A DNA stretch of 64,000 bases from Bifidobacterium felsineum (GCF_002802915.1 NZ_PEBJ01000002.1:225174-289173); one strand, 5' to 3'. Positions 46,557 to 57,399 are shown, counted from the stretch's first letter. Numbers and translations are program-made. The notes: generated from the letters alone by a model not told the origin.

Positions 46557-47507
46557 ATGGAAGAAACTAAGCAACAGCCTCTGGCCTTGCGCGTCTGCGC
46601 CGAATTGGCCGGCAGCCTTCTGCTGTGCTTCGCCATCTACGCGTTCTCCACATGGGGATCCGCCGTATATGGTGTGAATGTCGTATTCATCCCGTTCGCC
46701 ACCGGTTTGGCCTACGCGGTGATCACTTCACTGTTCTCCCGCATTTCCGGTGGACAACTGAACCCGGCGGTCACCGTGGCCGCGGTGCTGACTTCTAAGA
46801 CTCCGCTGGTGGAGGGCATCCTGTATGTGATTGCCCAGGTTGTCGGTGCCATCGCAGCTGCGTTCGCCGTAGTCAAGCTGCTTCCTACTTCCGAGCAGGT
46901 CGCGGCCAAAGTGTGGCTCTCCCCTGCTGTCAATGGTTTTGAGCAGGGTTCCGTTTCTTACACGCTGCTTACCCAGTATGGTATTACGTTCTCCGTAACT
47001 TTGGCGATTGCCGTGGAGGTCGTTGCTTCCCTGATCGTCGTGGGCGCGGCGATGTCTTCGATGAACAAGGCTGATGAATTCAATGGCCGTTACGCACTCA
47101 CAATGGGTGGCGCCTATGCCATTGCCGTAGCTATCAGCTATCCGGTGACCGGTGCTGGTCTCAATCCGGCTCGCTCCACTGGTATTGCTTTGGCTGCAGT
47201 GAATGAAGGACTGACGCAGAATCCGCTGCAGCAGCTGTGGGTCTTCTGGATTGCGCCGGTTCTTGCCGCCGCCATTGTGGCTCTGGTGATGATCGTAGTG
47301 CAGATGGCTACTGCCGCAAAGCCGAAGGCTGTAGCCGATGCTGTCGCAGAAACCGCCGAGGGCGGGGACGTCGAGCAGGAGCCGCTTGATGACGCTTCTG
47401 ACGCGTCAGCGGAAGAAGGCGCTGGAGAACAGGCCGAAGAAGCTGAAGTACGTGATCAGCAGACCGAATCCCAGAGCGATGCCGATGAAGGAGTCGAACG
47501 CGACTGA
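46557..47507 (+). CDS. Aquaporin/glyceroporin family channel with acidic tail
   Basis: 316 residues of the MIP family: six helices and both pore loops, GGQLNPAVTV and GAGLNPARST (two NPA boxes). The last 65 or so residues are an unusual low-complexity tail of Ala, Glu, Asp, Gln. The final 34 codons lie over the antiparallel DUF3017 gene in exact codon register. Start ATG 46557 (AAAAGGA 9-10 nt upstream) is preferred to TTG 46548. Water versus glycerol selectivity cannot be told from sequence. Confidence 0.92.
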   Translation: MEETKQQPLALRVCAELAGSLLLCFAIYAFSTWGSAVYGVNVVFIPFATGLAYAVITSLFSRISGGQLNPAVTVAAVLTSKTPLVEGILYVIAQVVGAIAAAFAVVKLLPTSEQVAAKVWLSPAVNGFEQGSVSYTLLTQYGITFSVTLAIAVEVVASLIVVGAAMSSMNKADEFNGRYALTMGGAYAIAVAISYPVTGAGLNPARSTGIALAAVNEGLTQNPLQQLWVFWIAPVLAAAIVALVMIVVQMATAAKPKAVADAVAETAEGGDVEQEPLDDASDASAEEGAGEQAEEAEVRDQQTESQSDADEGVERD

Positions 47508-47708
47508 TCGCACTTTCCACGGGCTTTTCTCGCGCATAGCCAGTCGAATCAGCCCGGTGGTGATGGCCGTCACGGATAGTAATACCGTGGCGGCCATTGT
47601 GTATCCGAAGCCCGCCACGACGGCAACGGCAACGACAACACCCAGAACGATCCATTCGAACCAAGGCTTGCCTTCATGCGCTTCGGATACAAAGGGATGA
47701 TTATGCAT
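47406..47708 (-). CDS. DUF3017 family membrane protein
   Basis: 100 residues with three hydrophobic helices (about 19-34, 37-54, 75-97) and the family's ending FGLLITYFSFFGLFSS. DUF3017 proteins are actinobacterial and frequently sit close to purH or folD, as here (126 nt upstream lies the end of purH on the same strand). No function known. The C-terminal 34 codons overlap the aquaporin stop region antiparallel. Only a weak ribosome-binding site (GAAAGA) precedes ATG 47708. Confidence 0.85.
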   Translation of the reverse strand: MHNHPFVSEAHEGKPWFEWIVLGVVVAVAVVAGFGYTMAATVLLSVTAITTGLIRLAMREKSPWKVRSVAFDSFIGIALGFGLLITYFSFFGLFSSAFFR

Positions 47709-47756
47709 GGTGCTCTTTCCTGCGATACTTGAAAACGATTATTCACATATATGATA

Positions 47757-47788
47757 CGGCTCCCACCACCAATAAGTGATGGGAGCCG
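47757..47788 (-). terminator. Hairpin after purH
   Basis: CGGCTCCCA (47757-47765) and TGGGAGCCG (47780-47788), about 45 nt beyond the purH stop, before the DUF3017 gene. The U run is short (TATCATATAT follows). Confidence 0.6.
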
Positions 47789-47833
47789 CATCGCTTGCTA
47801 TAGTGTCGCAAGCAAATCAGTGATCAGTAACGA

Positions 47834-49471
47834 TCAGTGGAAGAAGTGACGGGTACCGGTCAGATACATGGTCACGCCAGCCTTCTTGGCGGCTTCGATG
47901 ACTTCTTCATCACGGATCGAACCACCAGGCTGTACGATGGCCTTCACGCCTGCGTCGATGAGCACCTGCGCACCATCGGCGAACGGGAAGAACGCATCGG
48001 ATGCGGCAACGGAACCAGTGGCACGATCAGCACCATCGGCCAGCGTATTGGCGCGCTCGACCGCTAGATGGCAGGAATCCACACGGTTGACCTGGCCCAT
48101 ACCGATGCCCACGGTCGCCTGATCGTGAGCCAGCAGAATGGCGTTGGACTTCACGCAGCGGATGGCGCGCCAAGCAAACACCAAATCCTTCAGGGTATCG
48201 GCATCAGCAGCTTCGCCGGAAACCAGCTTCCAAGCATCGGGATCGTCACCGGTGGCATTGATCAGATCAGTGTCCTGAACCAACAAGCCGCCATCGATCT
48301 GACGCACAGATTCGTGGCCCTTCGGCGGCTCGGCAACCTTCAGAATACGCAGGTTCTTCTTTTTGGTCTGCAGCAGTTCCAGAGCATCGGCGTCATAGTC
48401 AGGAGCCACGATGACCTCGGTGAAAATCGGTCGTACGCTCTCGGCCATTTCAAGCGTCACCTTGGAGTTGCAGGCAATCACGCCGCCGTAAGCACTCATC
48501 GGATCGCAAGCGTGAGCTTTCTTGTGCGCTTCGGCCGCAGTGGCGCCGATGGCCAGGCCGCATGGATTGTTGTGCTTGACCACGGCAACAGCGATGGCAG
48601 GAGCCATATCCCACACGGTACGCCATGCGGCATCGGCATCCACATAGTTGTTGTAGCTCATCGGCTTGCCGCCAAGCTGCTCGGCATGCGCGAAGCCGGT
48701 CTGATTCAGCGGGTCAACATACAAGGCAGCTTGCTGATGGGAGTTCTCACCGTAGCGAAGGGTGTGAGCACGATCCCAGGTGCGGGTGTATTGTGCCGGG
48801 AACTTCTGGGAGTTGACTTCAGTACCCTGATCATCCTTATCCACTTCAACGGATTCCAGGGAAGCTGGCTTCGTCCAGTGCTTGGAGGTCCATTCATTGA
48901 TTGTTGCGTCGTAGGCAGCGGTGTGAGCGAAAGCCTTGGCCGCAAGCCACTTGCGTTCTTCCAGAGAGAATCCGGTGCCGTCTGCCACTCGGGCGGCGAC
49001 CAATGCATAATCGGCAGGATCGGTCACAATGGCGACGGTCGCATGGTTCTTTGCTGCGCCACGCACCATGGACGGGCCGCCGATGTCGATTTTTTCGATG
49101 GTGTCGGCCTCATTGGCGCCGGAACGAACGGTGTCGGCGAACGGATACAGGTTCACGACGACCAAATCGAACGGCTTGATGCCAAATTCCTCAAGCTGCC
49201 TGGCATGCTCCGGATTGGTCATATCGGCGAGGATACCGGCGTGAATATAAGGATGCAGCGTCTTGACACGACCGTCCAGGCATTCGGGGAAACCGGTGAC
49301 ATCAGACACCTCAGTAACCTTGACGCCCAGCTCGGCGAGCTTCTTTGCGGTTGATCCAGTGGATACGACTTCGGTACCTGCCTTCACGAACGCGTCGGCG
49401 AGTACTTCGATTCCCTCCTTGTGGAAAACGGAAACCAGTGCCCGTCGTATCGGCCTGTTCGTGTTTGTCAT
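47834..49471 (-). CDS. purH: AICAR transformylase / IMP cyclohydrolase
   Basis: 545 residues. N-terminal MGS-like IMP cyclohydrolase (about 1-205: [50 protein letters not shown]) and C-terminal AICAR formyltransferase ([36 protein letters not shown]). The frame runs upstream to 50107 but that region belongs to the membrane protein gene; ATG 49471 follows AAGGAGG and overlaps its stop as ATGA. Finishes purine synthesis and recycles AICAR from HisF. Confidence 0.98.
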   Translation of the reverse strand: MTNTNRPIRRALVSVFHKEGIEVLADAFVKAGTEVVSTGSTAKKLAELGVKVTEVSDVTGFPECLDGRVKTLHPYIHAGILADMTNPEHARQLEEFGIKPFDLVVVNLYPFADTVRSGANEADTIEKIDIGGPSMVRGAAKNHATVAIVTDPADYALVAARVADGTGFSLEERKWLAAKAFAHTAAYDATINEWTSKHWTKPASLESVEVDKDDQGTEVNSQKFPAQYTRTWDRAHTLRYGENSHQQAALYVDPLNQTGFAHAEQLGGKPMSYNNYVDADAAWRTVWDMAPAIAVAVVKHNNPCGLAIGATAAEAHKKAHACDPMSAYGGVIACNSKVTLEMAESVRPIFTEVIVAPDYDADALELLQTKKKNLRILKVAEPPKGHESVRQIDGGLLVQDTDLINATGDDPDAWKLVSGEAADADTLKDLVFAWRAIRCVKSNAILLAHDQATVGIGMGQVNRVDSCHLAVERANTLADGADRATGSVAASDAFFPFADGAQVLIDAGVKAIVQPGGSIRDEEVIEAAKKAGVTMYLTGTRHFFH

Positions 49472-50796
49472 CCTTGTTCCTCCTTGGATTCTTGGGGTTG
49501 TGACACGTCTGATTTCGGCTTGGTGCTGGCACTTGAAGCCGAAGGAACGGTGACGTTGGAAGACTTGGTTTTTCCAACTATCCAGAATATCGAAAAAACG
49601 AGTGCTGTGCCAATCAACGCGACAAGCCATGCCGTTGCGAGTCCTAATGCCGTTGGGTGGCCGACGGCCCTGGTGGAGACCATGACATTCACGCCTACAT
49701 CGGCAAGACGATGCTTGCCCAATGAACCGTTCGATAGCGCGAACAGCAGTGTGAAGCCCAAGGATACGAGTACGGCGCCTATGCAGAACGAGACCGCGGG
49801 ATAGACCAAATCCAGCACCACTGAGGCGCGCATACGTGCATCGCGCACTTTCATCGGTCGGTACTGGAGTCCCTGAGGCAGGAAAAGCACAAGAAGACCG
49901 ACGAGAAGAGCGACTGCGAACGGGGTGTACATGGCAACGGTACGCCACATTTCGCTGGTTACCGGTTCGGGAAGAATGCCGAACGCCGGTACCGCGGGCA
50001 GTGAATTGGACTGACCCACCCATAGCGTGAAGTTGGCGAGTTCCCCGATGGCGAACCCTGCGCCGAACAGCCAGGATATGGCCCAGATCATTACGTTCGG
50101 CAACCATATCAGCATGGCTGTGGTGGTGAGGATTCGTGATCCCATCTCCATGCCCGACATATTGAATATGGACACCACTGCCGCGTTGTTAAGCACTATC
50201 CAGATGATGACCGTGATGAATCCGGCAACAAGATACAATGCCGACACGATGGCACCGATAATGCCACCTAAGGTGAGTGAACGAACGGCTTGCGTGGAGA
50301 ACAGTTCCCGCGCTTTCATATTCATCGACTTCAAGAAGTCGGAGTGAATCAGTACTGCAAGACCGTAGCCTAGAGCAAAGATGAGTGCGGCTTTGAGCAG
50401 GACCAGCCATTGCGGGTCAACCAATCCCCCGCCTATCGAGCGTCTGAACGACTCGTTGATGATTAGCCAAGTAACTAAACCGGCCGCTCCCGCATGGATG
50501 GAAAGAGCCTTCAGCCTGATGATCAAGGCCTCAATAAGCCAGATCAGCAAAACGGTAAGAAGCAGGGGAATAATGGTAAGCGTTACGGCATCGGTCTCGA
50601 AACCGGAACCTTCGCTTAGCAGCACTATCGCCTGCGTAAGCGTTACCGTGCTGCCCGTGAGATTGTCACCGCCTTCTTCCATGGAGATGACGAGCAGCAT
50701 CAAGGCTATGTAACATCCGATTGCAATGGCATACACAGCCATGGATGCGAGAGCGACAACTATCCCCCGCACCCATTGGCGTATCACTGTTTTCAT
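49468..50796 (-). CDS. DUF6350 multipass membrane protein
   Basis: 442 residues, about ten membrane segments and a Ser/Lys/Glu-rich C-terminus ending SKEEQG. Matches the actinobacterial DUF6350 family both in hydrophobic pattern ([35 protein letters not shown]) and in position between sucD and purN/purH. Here purN is missing from the slot. Function unknown. Weak ribosome-binding site before ATG 50796. Confidence 0.75.
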   Translation of the reverse strand: MKTVIRQWVRGIVVALASMAVYAIAIGCYIALMLLVISMEEGGDNLTGSTVTLTQAIVLLSEGSGFETDAVTLTIIPLLLTVLLIWLIEALIIRLKALSIHAGAAGLVTWLIINESFRRSIGGGLVDPQWLVLLKAALIFALGYGLAVLIHSDFLKSMNMKARELFSTQAVRSLTLGGIIGAIVSALYLVAGFITVIIWIVLNNAAVVSIFNMSGMEMGSRILTTTAMLIWLPNVMIWAISWLFGAGFAIGELANFTLWVGQSNSLPAVPAFGILPEPVTSEMWRTVAMYTPFAVALLVGLLVLFLPQGLQYRPMKVRDARMRASVVLDLVYPAVSFCIGAVLVSLGFTLLFALSNGSLGKHRLADVGVNVMVSTRAVGHPTALGLATAWLVALIGTALVFSIFWIVGKTKSSNVTVPSASSASTKPKSDVSQPQESKEEQG

Positions 50797-50816
50797 AAAG
50801 ACCGTTCTACAGGCGA

Positions 50817-51728
50817 TCAGATGATATTGGCCTTAGCAAGCAAATCACGCATGATTTGCGCAGCTTGGCCAGGAGTTTTACCTACAGGGATTCCCGCTGC
50901 TTCAAGAGCGTCCTTCTTGTCCTGGGCAGTGCCCTTGCCGCCGGAGACAATGGCACCGGCATGGCCCATCTGCTTACCTTCAGGAGCAGTGAAACCTGCG
51001 ATATAGGCAACAACGGGCTTGGTCATATGCTCTTTGGCCCATGCAGCTGCCTCCTGCTCGGCGAAGCCGCCGATTTCACCGATCATCATGACGGCCTTGG
51101 TGTTGGGATCGGCCTCGAAAGCCTCCAATGCCTCAAGCAGGGTGGTGCCGACGATTGGATCGCCACCAGCACCAAGGCACGCCGTGAATCCGATGTCGGA
51201 AAGCTCACCCATCAGTTGGTAGGTCAAGGTGCCGGACTTCGACACCAGACCCAGAGGGCCACGTCCCACGATGCCGTCCGGGATAATGCCGAGATTGACG
51301 CCGGGGTCTCCCAATGTGACCAGTCCCGGGCAATTCGGGCCGATGATACGCACGCCCCTCTCCAGGGCCAGCTCGACGAAGTATGCGGAATCCGCTACCG
51401 GAATACCCTCAGTGATTACAACGATGAGCTTGATGCCGGCTTCCACGGCTTCCACAATCGCGTTCTTGGCAAAACGCGGAGGTACGAACACTACACTGGC
51501 CTGTGCGCCAGTGGCCTCACGTGCCTCACCGCAGGTGGCATACACCGGTATGTCCACGTCTTCGCCATTGCGGGCGGCTGCAAAGGTCACAGCCGTGCCT
51601 GCCTTACGTGGGTTGACACCACCGACGATGTTGGTGCCGGCCTTGAGCATACGGGCGGTGTGAGTCATGCCCTGATGACCGGTTATGCCCTGAACGATGA
51701 CGGGTGCTCCGTCTTCAACAAACAACAT
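50817..51728 (-). CDS. sucD: Succinyl-CoA ligase, alpha subunit
   Basis: 303 residues. CoA-binding Rossmann domain with [24 protein letters not shown], and the phosphohistidine segment [20 protein letters not shown]. Converts succinyl-CoA to succinate with nucleotide triphosphate, or the reverse. Its ATG shares one base with the sucC stop codon (TGATG), so the pair is translationally coupled. Confidence 0.98.
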   Translation of the reverse strand: MLFVEDGAPVIVQGITGHQGMTHTARMLKAGTNIVGGVNPRKAGTAVTFAAARNGEDVDIPVYATCGEAREATGAQASVVFVPPRFAKNAIVEAVEAGIKLIVVITEGIPVADSAYFVELALERGVRIIGPNCPGLVTLGDPGVNLGIIPDGIVGRGPLGLVSKSGTLTYQLMGELSDIGFTACLGAGGDPIVGTTLLEALEAFEADPNTKAVMMIGEIGGFAEQEAAAWAKEHMTKPVVAYIAGFTAPEGKQMGHAGAIVSGGKGTAQDKKDALEAAGIPVGKTPGQAAQIMRDLLAKANII

Positions 51729-52930
51729 CAGCGAATCTCCTTGGACTGAGTGGCCTCAGCGGCAAGTTGGGCAGCCTTCTGAGCTGCGCCTTCCATGGTT
51801 TCAGACACATGAATGGTCGGATTGGCGGCCTCGGCGAGAATATGCAGGCCTTCGGCTGCCGCATTGCCATCGAAACGTACGACGATTGGCTTGGAACTGC
51901 CCAGTGTCTTGACGGCTTCGAGAATGCCGTTGGCCACCTCCACGCAGGAGGTGATGCCACCATAGACATTGATGAATACCGATTCGACCTGCGGATCGGA
52001 AAGCACGATTTCGAGGCTTTGGGCCATGACCGCGGCGGAAGCACCGCCACCGATGTCCAGGAAGTTTGCCGGTTTGATGCCGGTTCCCTGCTCCTCGCCT
52101 GCGCCCGATACGGCGTCGAGCGAGCTCATGACAAGGCCTGCGCCATTGCCGATGACGCCTACTTCGCCGTGCAGGTGCACATAATGCAGTCCATGCTCAC
52201 GAGCTTTCTGCTCGAACGGATCGGGGATGATCGGGTCGACGAAACGTGTCCATCCATCATGGCGGAATGCGGCATTGTCATCCAAGGAGATTTTTGCGTC
52301 AAGTGCGCAAAGTTGCTTGGTGGATTCGTCATCCGGGTCACCGATCTTGGCCAACGGGTTGATCTCCACCAGCGTGGCGTCGTTCTCCTTGAAGCAGCGC
52401 CACATCTTCAGCAGAATCTGAGCGGCCTGATCGACGTCAGCATGATAGAAACCGATGCTTTCGGCCATCTTGGTCGCGGCCTCAAGGTCGAAGTCGCCCA
52501 GTGCTTCAATGTGCAGGCGCTTGACCGATTCCGGGTGCTCTTTGGCGATTTCCTCAACCTCGGTGCCACCGTTGGCGGTGGCGAGTACATCAAAATCACG
52601 GGAAGTGCGATCCACGGAAATGGACACGTAGTATTCGTGCAGGATGTTCTTGGCTTCAGCCACCAGCACACCGGACACCTTGTGACCATGGATGGTCATC
52701 GGAAGGATGCTCTCCGATTCAAGAATGGCCTCATCGCGATTGTGAGCGATTTTCACACCGCCCGCCTGACCACGATGTCCGATTTTTACCTGTGCCTTGA
52801 TAACGCATGGGTAACCGATTTTATCGGCGGCTTCGGCGACTTCATGGGAGTTCTGGGCGAAAATGGCACCCGGAGTGGGGATGTCCTGTTCCTCAAGCAA
52901 CTCTCGCGCCTGGTATTCGTAAAGGTCCAT
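51728..52930 (-). CDS. sucC: Succinyl-CoA ligase, beta subunit
   Basis: 400 residues with an ATP-grasp N-terminal domain ([36 protein letters not shown]) and the ligase CoA domain ([18 protein letters not shown]). AGGGAAGGATCC before ATG 52930. In an organism with an incomplete TCA cycle its role is probably succinyl-CoA supply (for lysine/methionine synthesis); that is inferred. Confidence 0.97.
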   Translation of the reverse strand: MDLYEYQARELLEEQDIPTPGAIFAQNSHEVAEAADKIGYPCVIKAQVKIGHRGQAGGVKIAHNRDEAILESESILPMTIHGHKVSGVLVAEAKNILHEYYVSISVDRTSRDFDVLATANGGTEVEEIAKEHPESVKRLHIEALGDFDLEAATKMAESIGFYHADVDQAAQILLKMWRCFKENDATLVEINPLAKIGDPDDESTKQLCALDAKISLDDNAAFRHDGWTRFVDPIIPDPFEQKAREHGLHYVHLHGEVGVIGNGAGLVMSSLDAVSGAGEEQGTGIKPANFLDIGGGASAAVMAQSLEIVLSDPQVESVFINVYGGITSCVEVANGILEAVKTLGSSKPIVVRFDGNAAAEGLHILAEAANPTIHVSETMEGAAQKAAQLAAEATQSKEIR

Positions 52931-52957
52931 GGATCCTTCCCTAATGAAATGAATAAT

Positions 52958-52988
52958 CCGGCATGTAACTGTACATGTTACATGCCGG
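52958..52988 (-). terminator. Terminator of apt
   Basis: CCGGCATGTAAC (52958-52969) and GTTACATGCCGG (52977-52988) form a 12-bp stem; ATTATTCATTTC follows on the minus strand. Confidence 0.7.
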
Positions 52989-53021
52989 ACCTCATAAAGC
53001 GGCGATTAACTGGTGAGACAA

Positions 53022-53603
53022 TCAGGCTGGCATCGAAATAAGCGAGCTCACTGGCACATCGCCCAATTTGTCAAGACCATCCAAGCCATTGAGCTTCATC
53101 ACGAAGCTGAATCCTGCGACCTTGCCTCCGGCCTTCTCGATGAGATCGGCCGCGGCTTTGGCGGTGCCGCCGGTGGCGATAAGATCGTCGACGACCAATA
53201 CACGTTCACCCTCATGAATCGCGCTGGTCTCGATCTCAACGCTTGCCGTGCCGTACTCGAGGTCATACGACTCGCCGATGGTCTCCGGCGGAAGCTTGCC
53301 CGCCTTGCGGACGGCAATGAACCCCTTGTTGAAGTGTTCGGCAAGGGATGGTCCGAACAAGAAGCCTCGGGACTCAAGTCCGGCGATGGCATCGAATTCA
53401 TCCGGCTTCACTGGCAGCGCTTCCTCAAGCGCCTTGAGCAGGATTTTAAGACCGCGCGGATCGGCAATCACCGGCATGAAATCACGGAAGATAATACCTT
53501 CTTTCGGGAATCCCGGTACGGAACGAACGAGGGAGACCAGATATTCGGCATCTTCCTTGCCTACGATGTTGAGTGCTTCGATTGTGATATCCGACTGTGC
53601 CAT
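53022..53603 (-). CDS. apt: Adenine phosphoribosyltransferase
   Basis: 193 residues, purine salvage. The PRPP loop RVLVVDDLIATGGTAKAA and the adenine-binding FPKEGIIFRDFMPV and GLESRGFLFG regions are intact. Slightly longer N-terminus (about 15 residues) than usual. It lies 52 nt downstream of yajC and may be read from the same transcript. Confidence 0.97.
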   Translation of the reverse strand: MAQSDITIEALNIVGKEDAEYLVSLVRSVPGFPKEGIIFRDFMPVIADPRGLKILLKALEEALPVKPDEFDAIAGLESRGFLFGPSLAEHFNKGFIAVRKAGKLPPETIGESYDLEYGTASVEIETSAIHEGERVLVVDDLIATGGTAKAAADLIEKAGGKVAGFSFVMKLNGLDGLDKLGDVPVSSLISMPA

Positions 53604-53655
53604 GTTGCTCGCCTTTATCAGTTAGTAACGGATGACTGCTCTACCTAGGAAAACC

Positions 53656-54099
53656 CTACTTGGTCTCAGTTTCGTTGTTGTTGCCTTCTGTGGCATCGGA
53701 CTGGGAATCGCCTTCGACAACGGTGGTGTCGATCGGCTCCTGTCCGGCCTCGTCATTGGCGGGAGCCTCGTTGGAATCCTCCTGCTGCAGCGGGTTGCCG
53801 TTCTCGTCAACCTCGTCATCGGAGACGTACGCGGGGCGAACATATTCGCGGGCAATGGCATTGAAACCGAAACGAAGCTTGGAGCCTTCGGAGTCGATGA
53901 CGATCTCCTCGTACTGCTCGTCGACTTCCACGACCTTACCGATGACCTGACCAATGGTGATGACCTCAGTGCCCGGCTTCAGGTTACGACGGAAGTCCTG
54001 CTTCTCGGCCTGCTGCTGCTTGGCCTTCTTGGACTGCCACCACATCATGCCACCGATGACCACGATCATGACGATAAGCATTGCGTATGAAGAATTCAC
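53656..54099 (-). CDS. yajC: Preprotein translocase accessory subunit YajC
   Basis: 147 residues: one N-terminal transmembrane helix (about 5-22), then the YajC soluble domain (FRRNLKPGTEVITIGQVIGKVVEVDEQYEEIVIDSEG, given as RNLKPGTEVITIG and GKVVEVDE). The C-terminal 60 residues are an acidic Asp/Glu/Asn tail. GTG 54099 is chosen from AAAGGAG 6 nt upstream; ATG 54141 would add 14 residues but has no ribosome-binding site. Confidence 0.9.
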   Translation of the reverse strand: MNSSYAMLIVMIVVIGGMMWWQSKKAKQQQAEKQDFRRNLKPGTEVITIGQVIGKVVEVDEQYEEIVIDSEGSKLRFGFNAIAREYVRPAYVSDDEVDENGNPLQQEDSNEAPANDEAGQEPIDTTVVEGDSQSDATEGNNNETETK

Positions 54100-54170
54100 G
54101 GAAAACTCCTTTAGAACAACGGCTAAGACATCTATTGACATATAGCCGGATTGTGCAAACAGGCAAAAGT

Positions 54171-55235
54171 CTAGAAGAGCTTGCTGACATCATCGCTGGG
54201 AGTGAGACCCAGATGCTGCCATGCCTTTTCGGTTGCCACACGTCCCTTGGGCGTTCGAATCAGGAAGCCTTCACGCACCAGATACGGTTCGCATACCGTC
54301 TCCACTGTCTCCGATTCCTCGCCTACCATAGCGGCAAGATTGTTAAGTCCTACTGGCCCTCCATTGAAGTTGCGCACGATGGCATTCAAGACGGCGATAT
54401 CCAAACGATCCAAACCTTCCGAATCGATTTGATACAAGGCCAAGGCTTCCTTTACATCCGCCGGACGTACCACGATAAGGTCATGGACGATGGCCCAATC
54501 GCGTACGCGGCGCAGCAGCCGGTTGGCGATACGCGGTGTGCCACGGGAGCGTAACGCCAATTCATGTGCCGAGCCTTCATCCAAATTGACGCCCAACACA
54601 TTGGCTGAACGTTCGATCAGCTTCTCCAGCTCCTCATGTGGATAGAAGTCCAAATGGGCGGTAAAGCCGAAACGAGCTCTCAACGGGCTGGGCAGCATGC
54701 CCTCGCGCGTGGTAGCACCAATTACGGTAAAGCGAGGAAGAGTGAGCGGAATGGAGCTTGCTCCCGGGCCCTTGCCGACCATGACGTCCACACGGAAATC
54801 CTCCATGGCAATATAGAGCAACTCTTCCGCGGCTCTTGGCAGACGATGGATTTCGTCGATGAACAGGACCTCTCCAGTGTCCAGAGAACTCAGAATCGAG
54901 GCCAAGTCCCCCGCATGCTGAACAGCCGGCCCGGAAGTAACGCGAATCGGCACCTCTAATTCGTTGGCTACAATCATGGCCAACGTGGTTTTACCGAGTC
55001 CTGGAGGACCCGCAAGCAGAATATGATCCGGTGGAACATCACGTTTGCGAGCGGCGTCCAGGAACAACTGGAGCTGAGCTTTGAGTCTAGGCTGGCCGAT
55101 GAAACCATCCAGAACATGTGGGCGCAGCTCTTCGTCGCTGACGGGCTCATTGCCGATCGGCTGCGAGGAAACCATGCGCAGGGATTCCTCATTGGCACCG
55201 GTGTTTGACGTGCCGAAATCCAGTGATTCGTTCAT
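54171..55235 (-). CDS. ruvB: Holliday junction branch-migration ATPase RuvB
   Basis: 354 residues. Walker [16 protein letters not shown], Walker B/box [23 protein letters not shown], sensor [18 protein letters not shown] and arginine finger R in the same block, plus a winged-helix C-terminus. With RuvA and RuvC it resolves recombination intermediates. Its start shares one base with the ruvA stop. Confidence 0.98.
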   Translation of the reverse strand: MNESLDFGTSNTGANEESLRMVSSQPIGNEPVSDEELRPHVLDGFIGQPRLKAQLQLFLDAARKRDVPPDHILLAGPPGLGKTTLAMIVANELEVPIRVTSGPAVQHAGDLASILSSLDTGEVLFIDEIHRLPRAAEELLYIAMEDFRVDVMVGKGPGASSIPLTLPRFTVIGATTREGMLPSPLRARFGFTAHLDFYPHEELEKLIERSANVLGVNLDEGSAHELALRSRGTPRIANRLLRRVRDWAIVHDLIVVRPADVKEALALYQIDSEGLDRLDIAVLNAIVRNFNGGPVGLNNLAAMVGEESETVETVCEPYLVREGFLIRTPKGRVATEKAWQHLGLTPSDDVSKLF

Positions 55236-55861
55236 TAACGTCCCCTATCCATAAGCGCGAGGGCGAAGCGTAGCACTCGTGGCACGTCCTCAGCGGCCAG
55301 CGGTGTATTGATGTCGTTGTCGGCAATGGCTTCTTTCACCGCCTGCTGTGCATCCTGCTGACGCCATCCCAGGGAGATCAGACCTTCCACAACCTGTTCC
55401 ATACCGGCGTCCACTGGCTGATGCGTTGCGACCTCAGGAGCCTTAGCTCCTTCGATTTGAGACAGGTCAATAGATCCTTTCAGTTCCAGAATGATTTTCT
55501 GCGCACCTTTCTTGCCGAGGCCCGGGGCCTTGGCAAGGGCTGTCGCGTCATTATCGGCAATGGCATGTGCAAGTTGGATCGGAGTCAGTGTGGACAGTAA
55601 CGATTGCGCGACCTTCGGCCCGATACCGGATACCTTGATGAGTTGGAGGAAGGTTCTCTTGGCGTCCTTATCAAGAAAACCATGTAACGTTACGGCGTCC
55701 TGAGAAATATTCATATAGGTATACACGCGGGTTTCCTGGCCGACGTGTATTCTGCCGAGATCGGAAACCGACATCCGAACCTCGTACCCGACTCCCCCAA
55801 CATCGATGAGTGCGCTATCGGATTCCACCGACTCGACTCGGCCGGTTAGCATACCAATCAT
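55235..55861 (-). CDS. ruvA: Holliday junction-binding protein RuvA
   Basis: 208 residues: OB-fold domain I ([32 protein letters not shown]), helix-hairpin-helix domain II ([29 protein letters not shown]) and the small RuvB-binding domain III. Start has a modest ribosome-binding site (AAGGGAGCATAA). An SOS box lies 63-78 nt upstream, so ruvAB is likely damage-inducible. Confidence 0.97.
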   Translation of the reverse strand: MIGMLTGRVESVESDSALIDVGGVGYEVRMSVSDLGRIHVGQETRVYTYMNISQDAVTLHGFLDKDAKRTFLQLIKVSGIGPKVAQSLLSTLTPIQLAHAIADNDATALAKAPGLGKKGAQKIILELKGSIDLSQIEGAKAPEVATHQPVDAGMEQVVEGLISLGWRQQDAQQAVKEAIADNDINTPLAAEDVPRVLRFALALMDRGR

Positions 55862-55923
55862 TTATGCTCCCTTCACGCCGTGGCATGCATGCATATGGCA
55901 GTAATGCATGCGCAATCACATAA

Positions 55924-55939
55924 TCGAACAACTGTTCGA
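55924..55939 (-). promoter_or_regulatory. LexA SOS box before ruvAB
   Basis: TCGAACAACTGTTCGA is a perfect 16-bp palindrome matching the actinobacterial/Gram-positive SOS box CGAAC-N4-GTTCG. On the minus strand TATACT (55945-55940) abuts it as a possible -10, so LexA bound here would cover the transcription start. It lies in the ruvC-ruvA gap. Confidence 0.85.
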
Positions 55940-55945
55940 AGTATA

Positions 55946-56530
55946 CTACATACCACGGTCGTGGTTCATACGGCGACGTGCCGTGTGCTGTGCGGCTTCG
56001 GCCCATTGCCGTTGTGCGGGAGTCAAGTGTTGCTCCCGTTCTCCGCCTTGTAGTGCGCCTGCTGGGCGCAGAGCATGACATATGGCCAATGCCAGAGCAT
56101 CGGCGGCGTCGGCCGGAGTGGGCATTTTCGTGAGATTCAGGATACGTGTGACCATACGCTCCACTTGGATTTTCTGCGCCTGTCCATTGCCGGTGATTGC
56201 CAATTTCGCTTCGGTCGGTGTATGCAAGGCAACAGGGATATTGCGCTGCGCGGCTGCCAGCATGGCCAGTCCCGCAGCTTGTGCCGTGCCGAGTACGGTG
56301 TTGCGGTTGGACTGTGCAAACACACGTTCGATGGATACGCTATCGGGGGCGAAACGATCCATTTTTTCAGACAATCCATTGTAGATTGCTAACAGACGCA
56401 GATCTTGGGAGATGTCCGGAGAAGATCGAACAACGTCGACGTGAATAAACGAAAGCCGGCGATGCTCGCCGGCTTCGATCACGCCGACCCCGCAGCGTGT
56501 AAGCCCGGGATCGACGCCAAGAATAATCAC
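55946..56530 (-). CDS. ruvC: Holliday junction endonuclease RuvC
   Basis: 194 residues, RNase H-like. Catalytic acids are visible: [11 protein letters not shown] (D7), SIERVFAQ (E) and [16 protein letters not shown] (two D). The C-terminus has an extra Gln/Arg-rich tail of about 35 residues. GTG 56530 uses GAGGAG formed by the end of yebC, 6 nt away. The ruvAB SOS promoter lies after its stop, so ruvC is probably driven from yebC. Confidence 0.97.
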   Translation of the reverse strand: MIILGVDPGLTRCGVGVIEAGEHRRLSFIHVDVVRSSPDISQDLRLLAIYNGLSEKMDRFAPDSVSIERVFAQSNRNTVLGTAQAAGLAMLAAAQRNIPVALHTPTEAKLAITGNGQAQKIQVERMVTRILNLTKMPTPADAADALALAICHALRPAGALQGGEREQHLTPAQRQWAEAAQHTARRRMNHDRGM

Positions 56531-56536
56531 TGGTGA

Positions 56537-57292
56537 TTACTCCTCATCAAGCTGGGCCATGACCTCGTCGGAAGCGGTCCAGTTGGAGTAGATGTTCTGC
56601 ACATCGTCCAGATCATCGAGGTTATCGATGAGTTTGGAGACCTTGCGAGCATCGTCGAGGCTCAGTTCCACCTCGTTCTTCGGCTGCATGACCTGATCAG
56701 CGGAATCGTAGTCGAAGCCTGCCTCCTGCAGGGCCTTACGTACGGTGAACAGATCGGACGGGCCGGTGATGACGGTGTAGACTTCGCCGTCATCGGTCAC
56801 ATCTTCGGCACCAGCCTCAGCGGCAGTCTCGAAGAGCTTGTCGTAATCCACGCCTTCGGAAGGAACCACGATCTGGCCCTTACGCTCGAAGTTGAAGGAC
56901 ACGGAACCGGAGGTGGCCAGAGAGCCGTTGCCCTTGGTCAGGGTGGAACGGACTTCTGCGGCAGCACGGTTGCGGTTATCGGTCAGGCACTCGATGATGA
57001 GGCCGACGCCTGCGGGAGCGTAGCCCTCGTATACGATGTCCTCGTAGTTGGCGGCACCGTCTTCGGCACCGGAACCACGCTTGACGGCGCGGGCGATGTT
57101 ATCTGCCGGCATGGAGGCCTTCTTGGCCTTGTAGATGGCGTCGTACAGGGACGGGTTACCGTCCGGGTCACCACCGCCGAGACGGGCGGCGATTTCGATG
57201 TTCTTGATGAGCTTGGCGAAGAGCTTGCCGCGCTTAGCGTCGATAGCGGCCTTCTTGTGCTTGGTGGTCGCCCACTTGGAATGACCTGACAT
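56537..57292 (-). CDS. yebC: YebC/PmpR family protein (TACO1-like)
   Basis: 251 residues, the normal size, beginning [16 protein letters not shown], the family hallmark. The core [11 protein letters not shown] and [21 protein letters not shown] are seen. Originally called transcriptional regulators, YebC proteins are now linked to relief of ribosome stalling at polyproline stretches. Upstream of ruvC with a 6-nt gap, the usual arrangement. Confidence 0.97.
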   Translation of the reverse strand: MSGHSKWATTKHKKAAIDAKRGKLFAKLIKNIEIAARLGGGDPDGNPSLYDAIYKAKKASMPADNIARAVKRGSGAEDGAANYEDIVYEGYAPAGVGLIIECLTDNRNRAAAEVRSTLTKGNGSLATSGSVSFNFERKGQIVVPSEGVDYDKLFETAAEAGAEDVTDDGEVYTVITGPSDLFTVRKALQEAGFDYDSADQVMQPKNEVELSLDDARKVSKLIDNLDDLDDVQNIYSNWTASDEVMAQLDEE

Positions 57293-57338
57293 TGGTGCTC
57301 CTAGCGATTAAACGAATGATGTCAAACGGAATGATTGT

Positions 57339-57372
57339 AGGCCGGTAATCAGACATAGCCGATTACCGGCCT
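57339..57372 (-). terminator. Hairpin after thrS
   Basis: AGGCCGGTAATC (57339-57350) and GATTACCGGCCT (57361-57372) form a 12-bp stem between thrS and yebC. It is followed by TACAATCATT, not a strong U run, so read-through into yebC is likely. Confidence 0.6.
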
Positions 57373-57399
57373 TATGCATCTGCATTGAGATTGAGGAGA

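Noticed and set aside
49472..50107. N-terminal extension of purH into the upstream gene
   Set aside because: The translated extension is Arg/Ser/Cys-rich non-family sequence lying over the DUF6350 coding region; AAGGAGG before ATG 49471 marks the true start.
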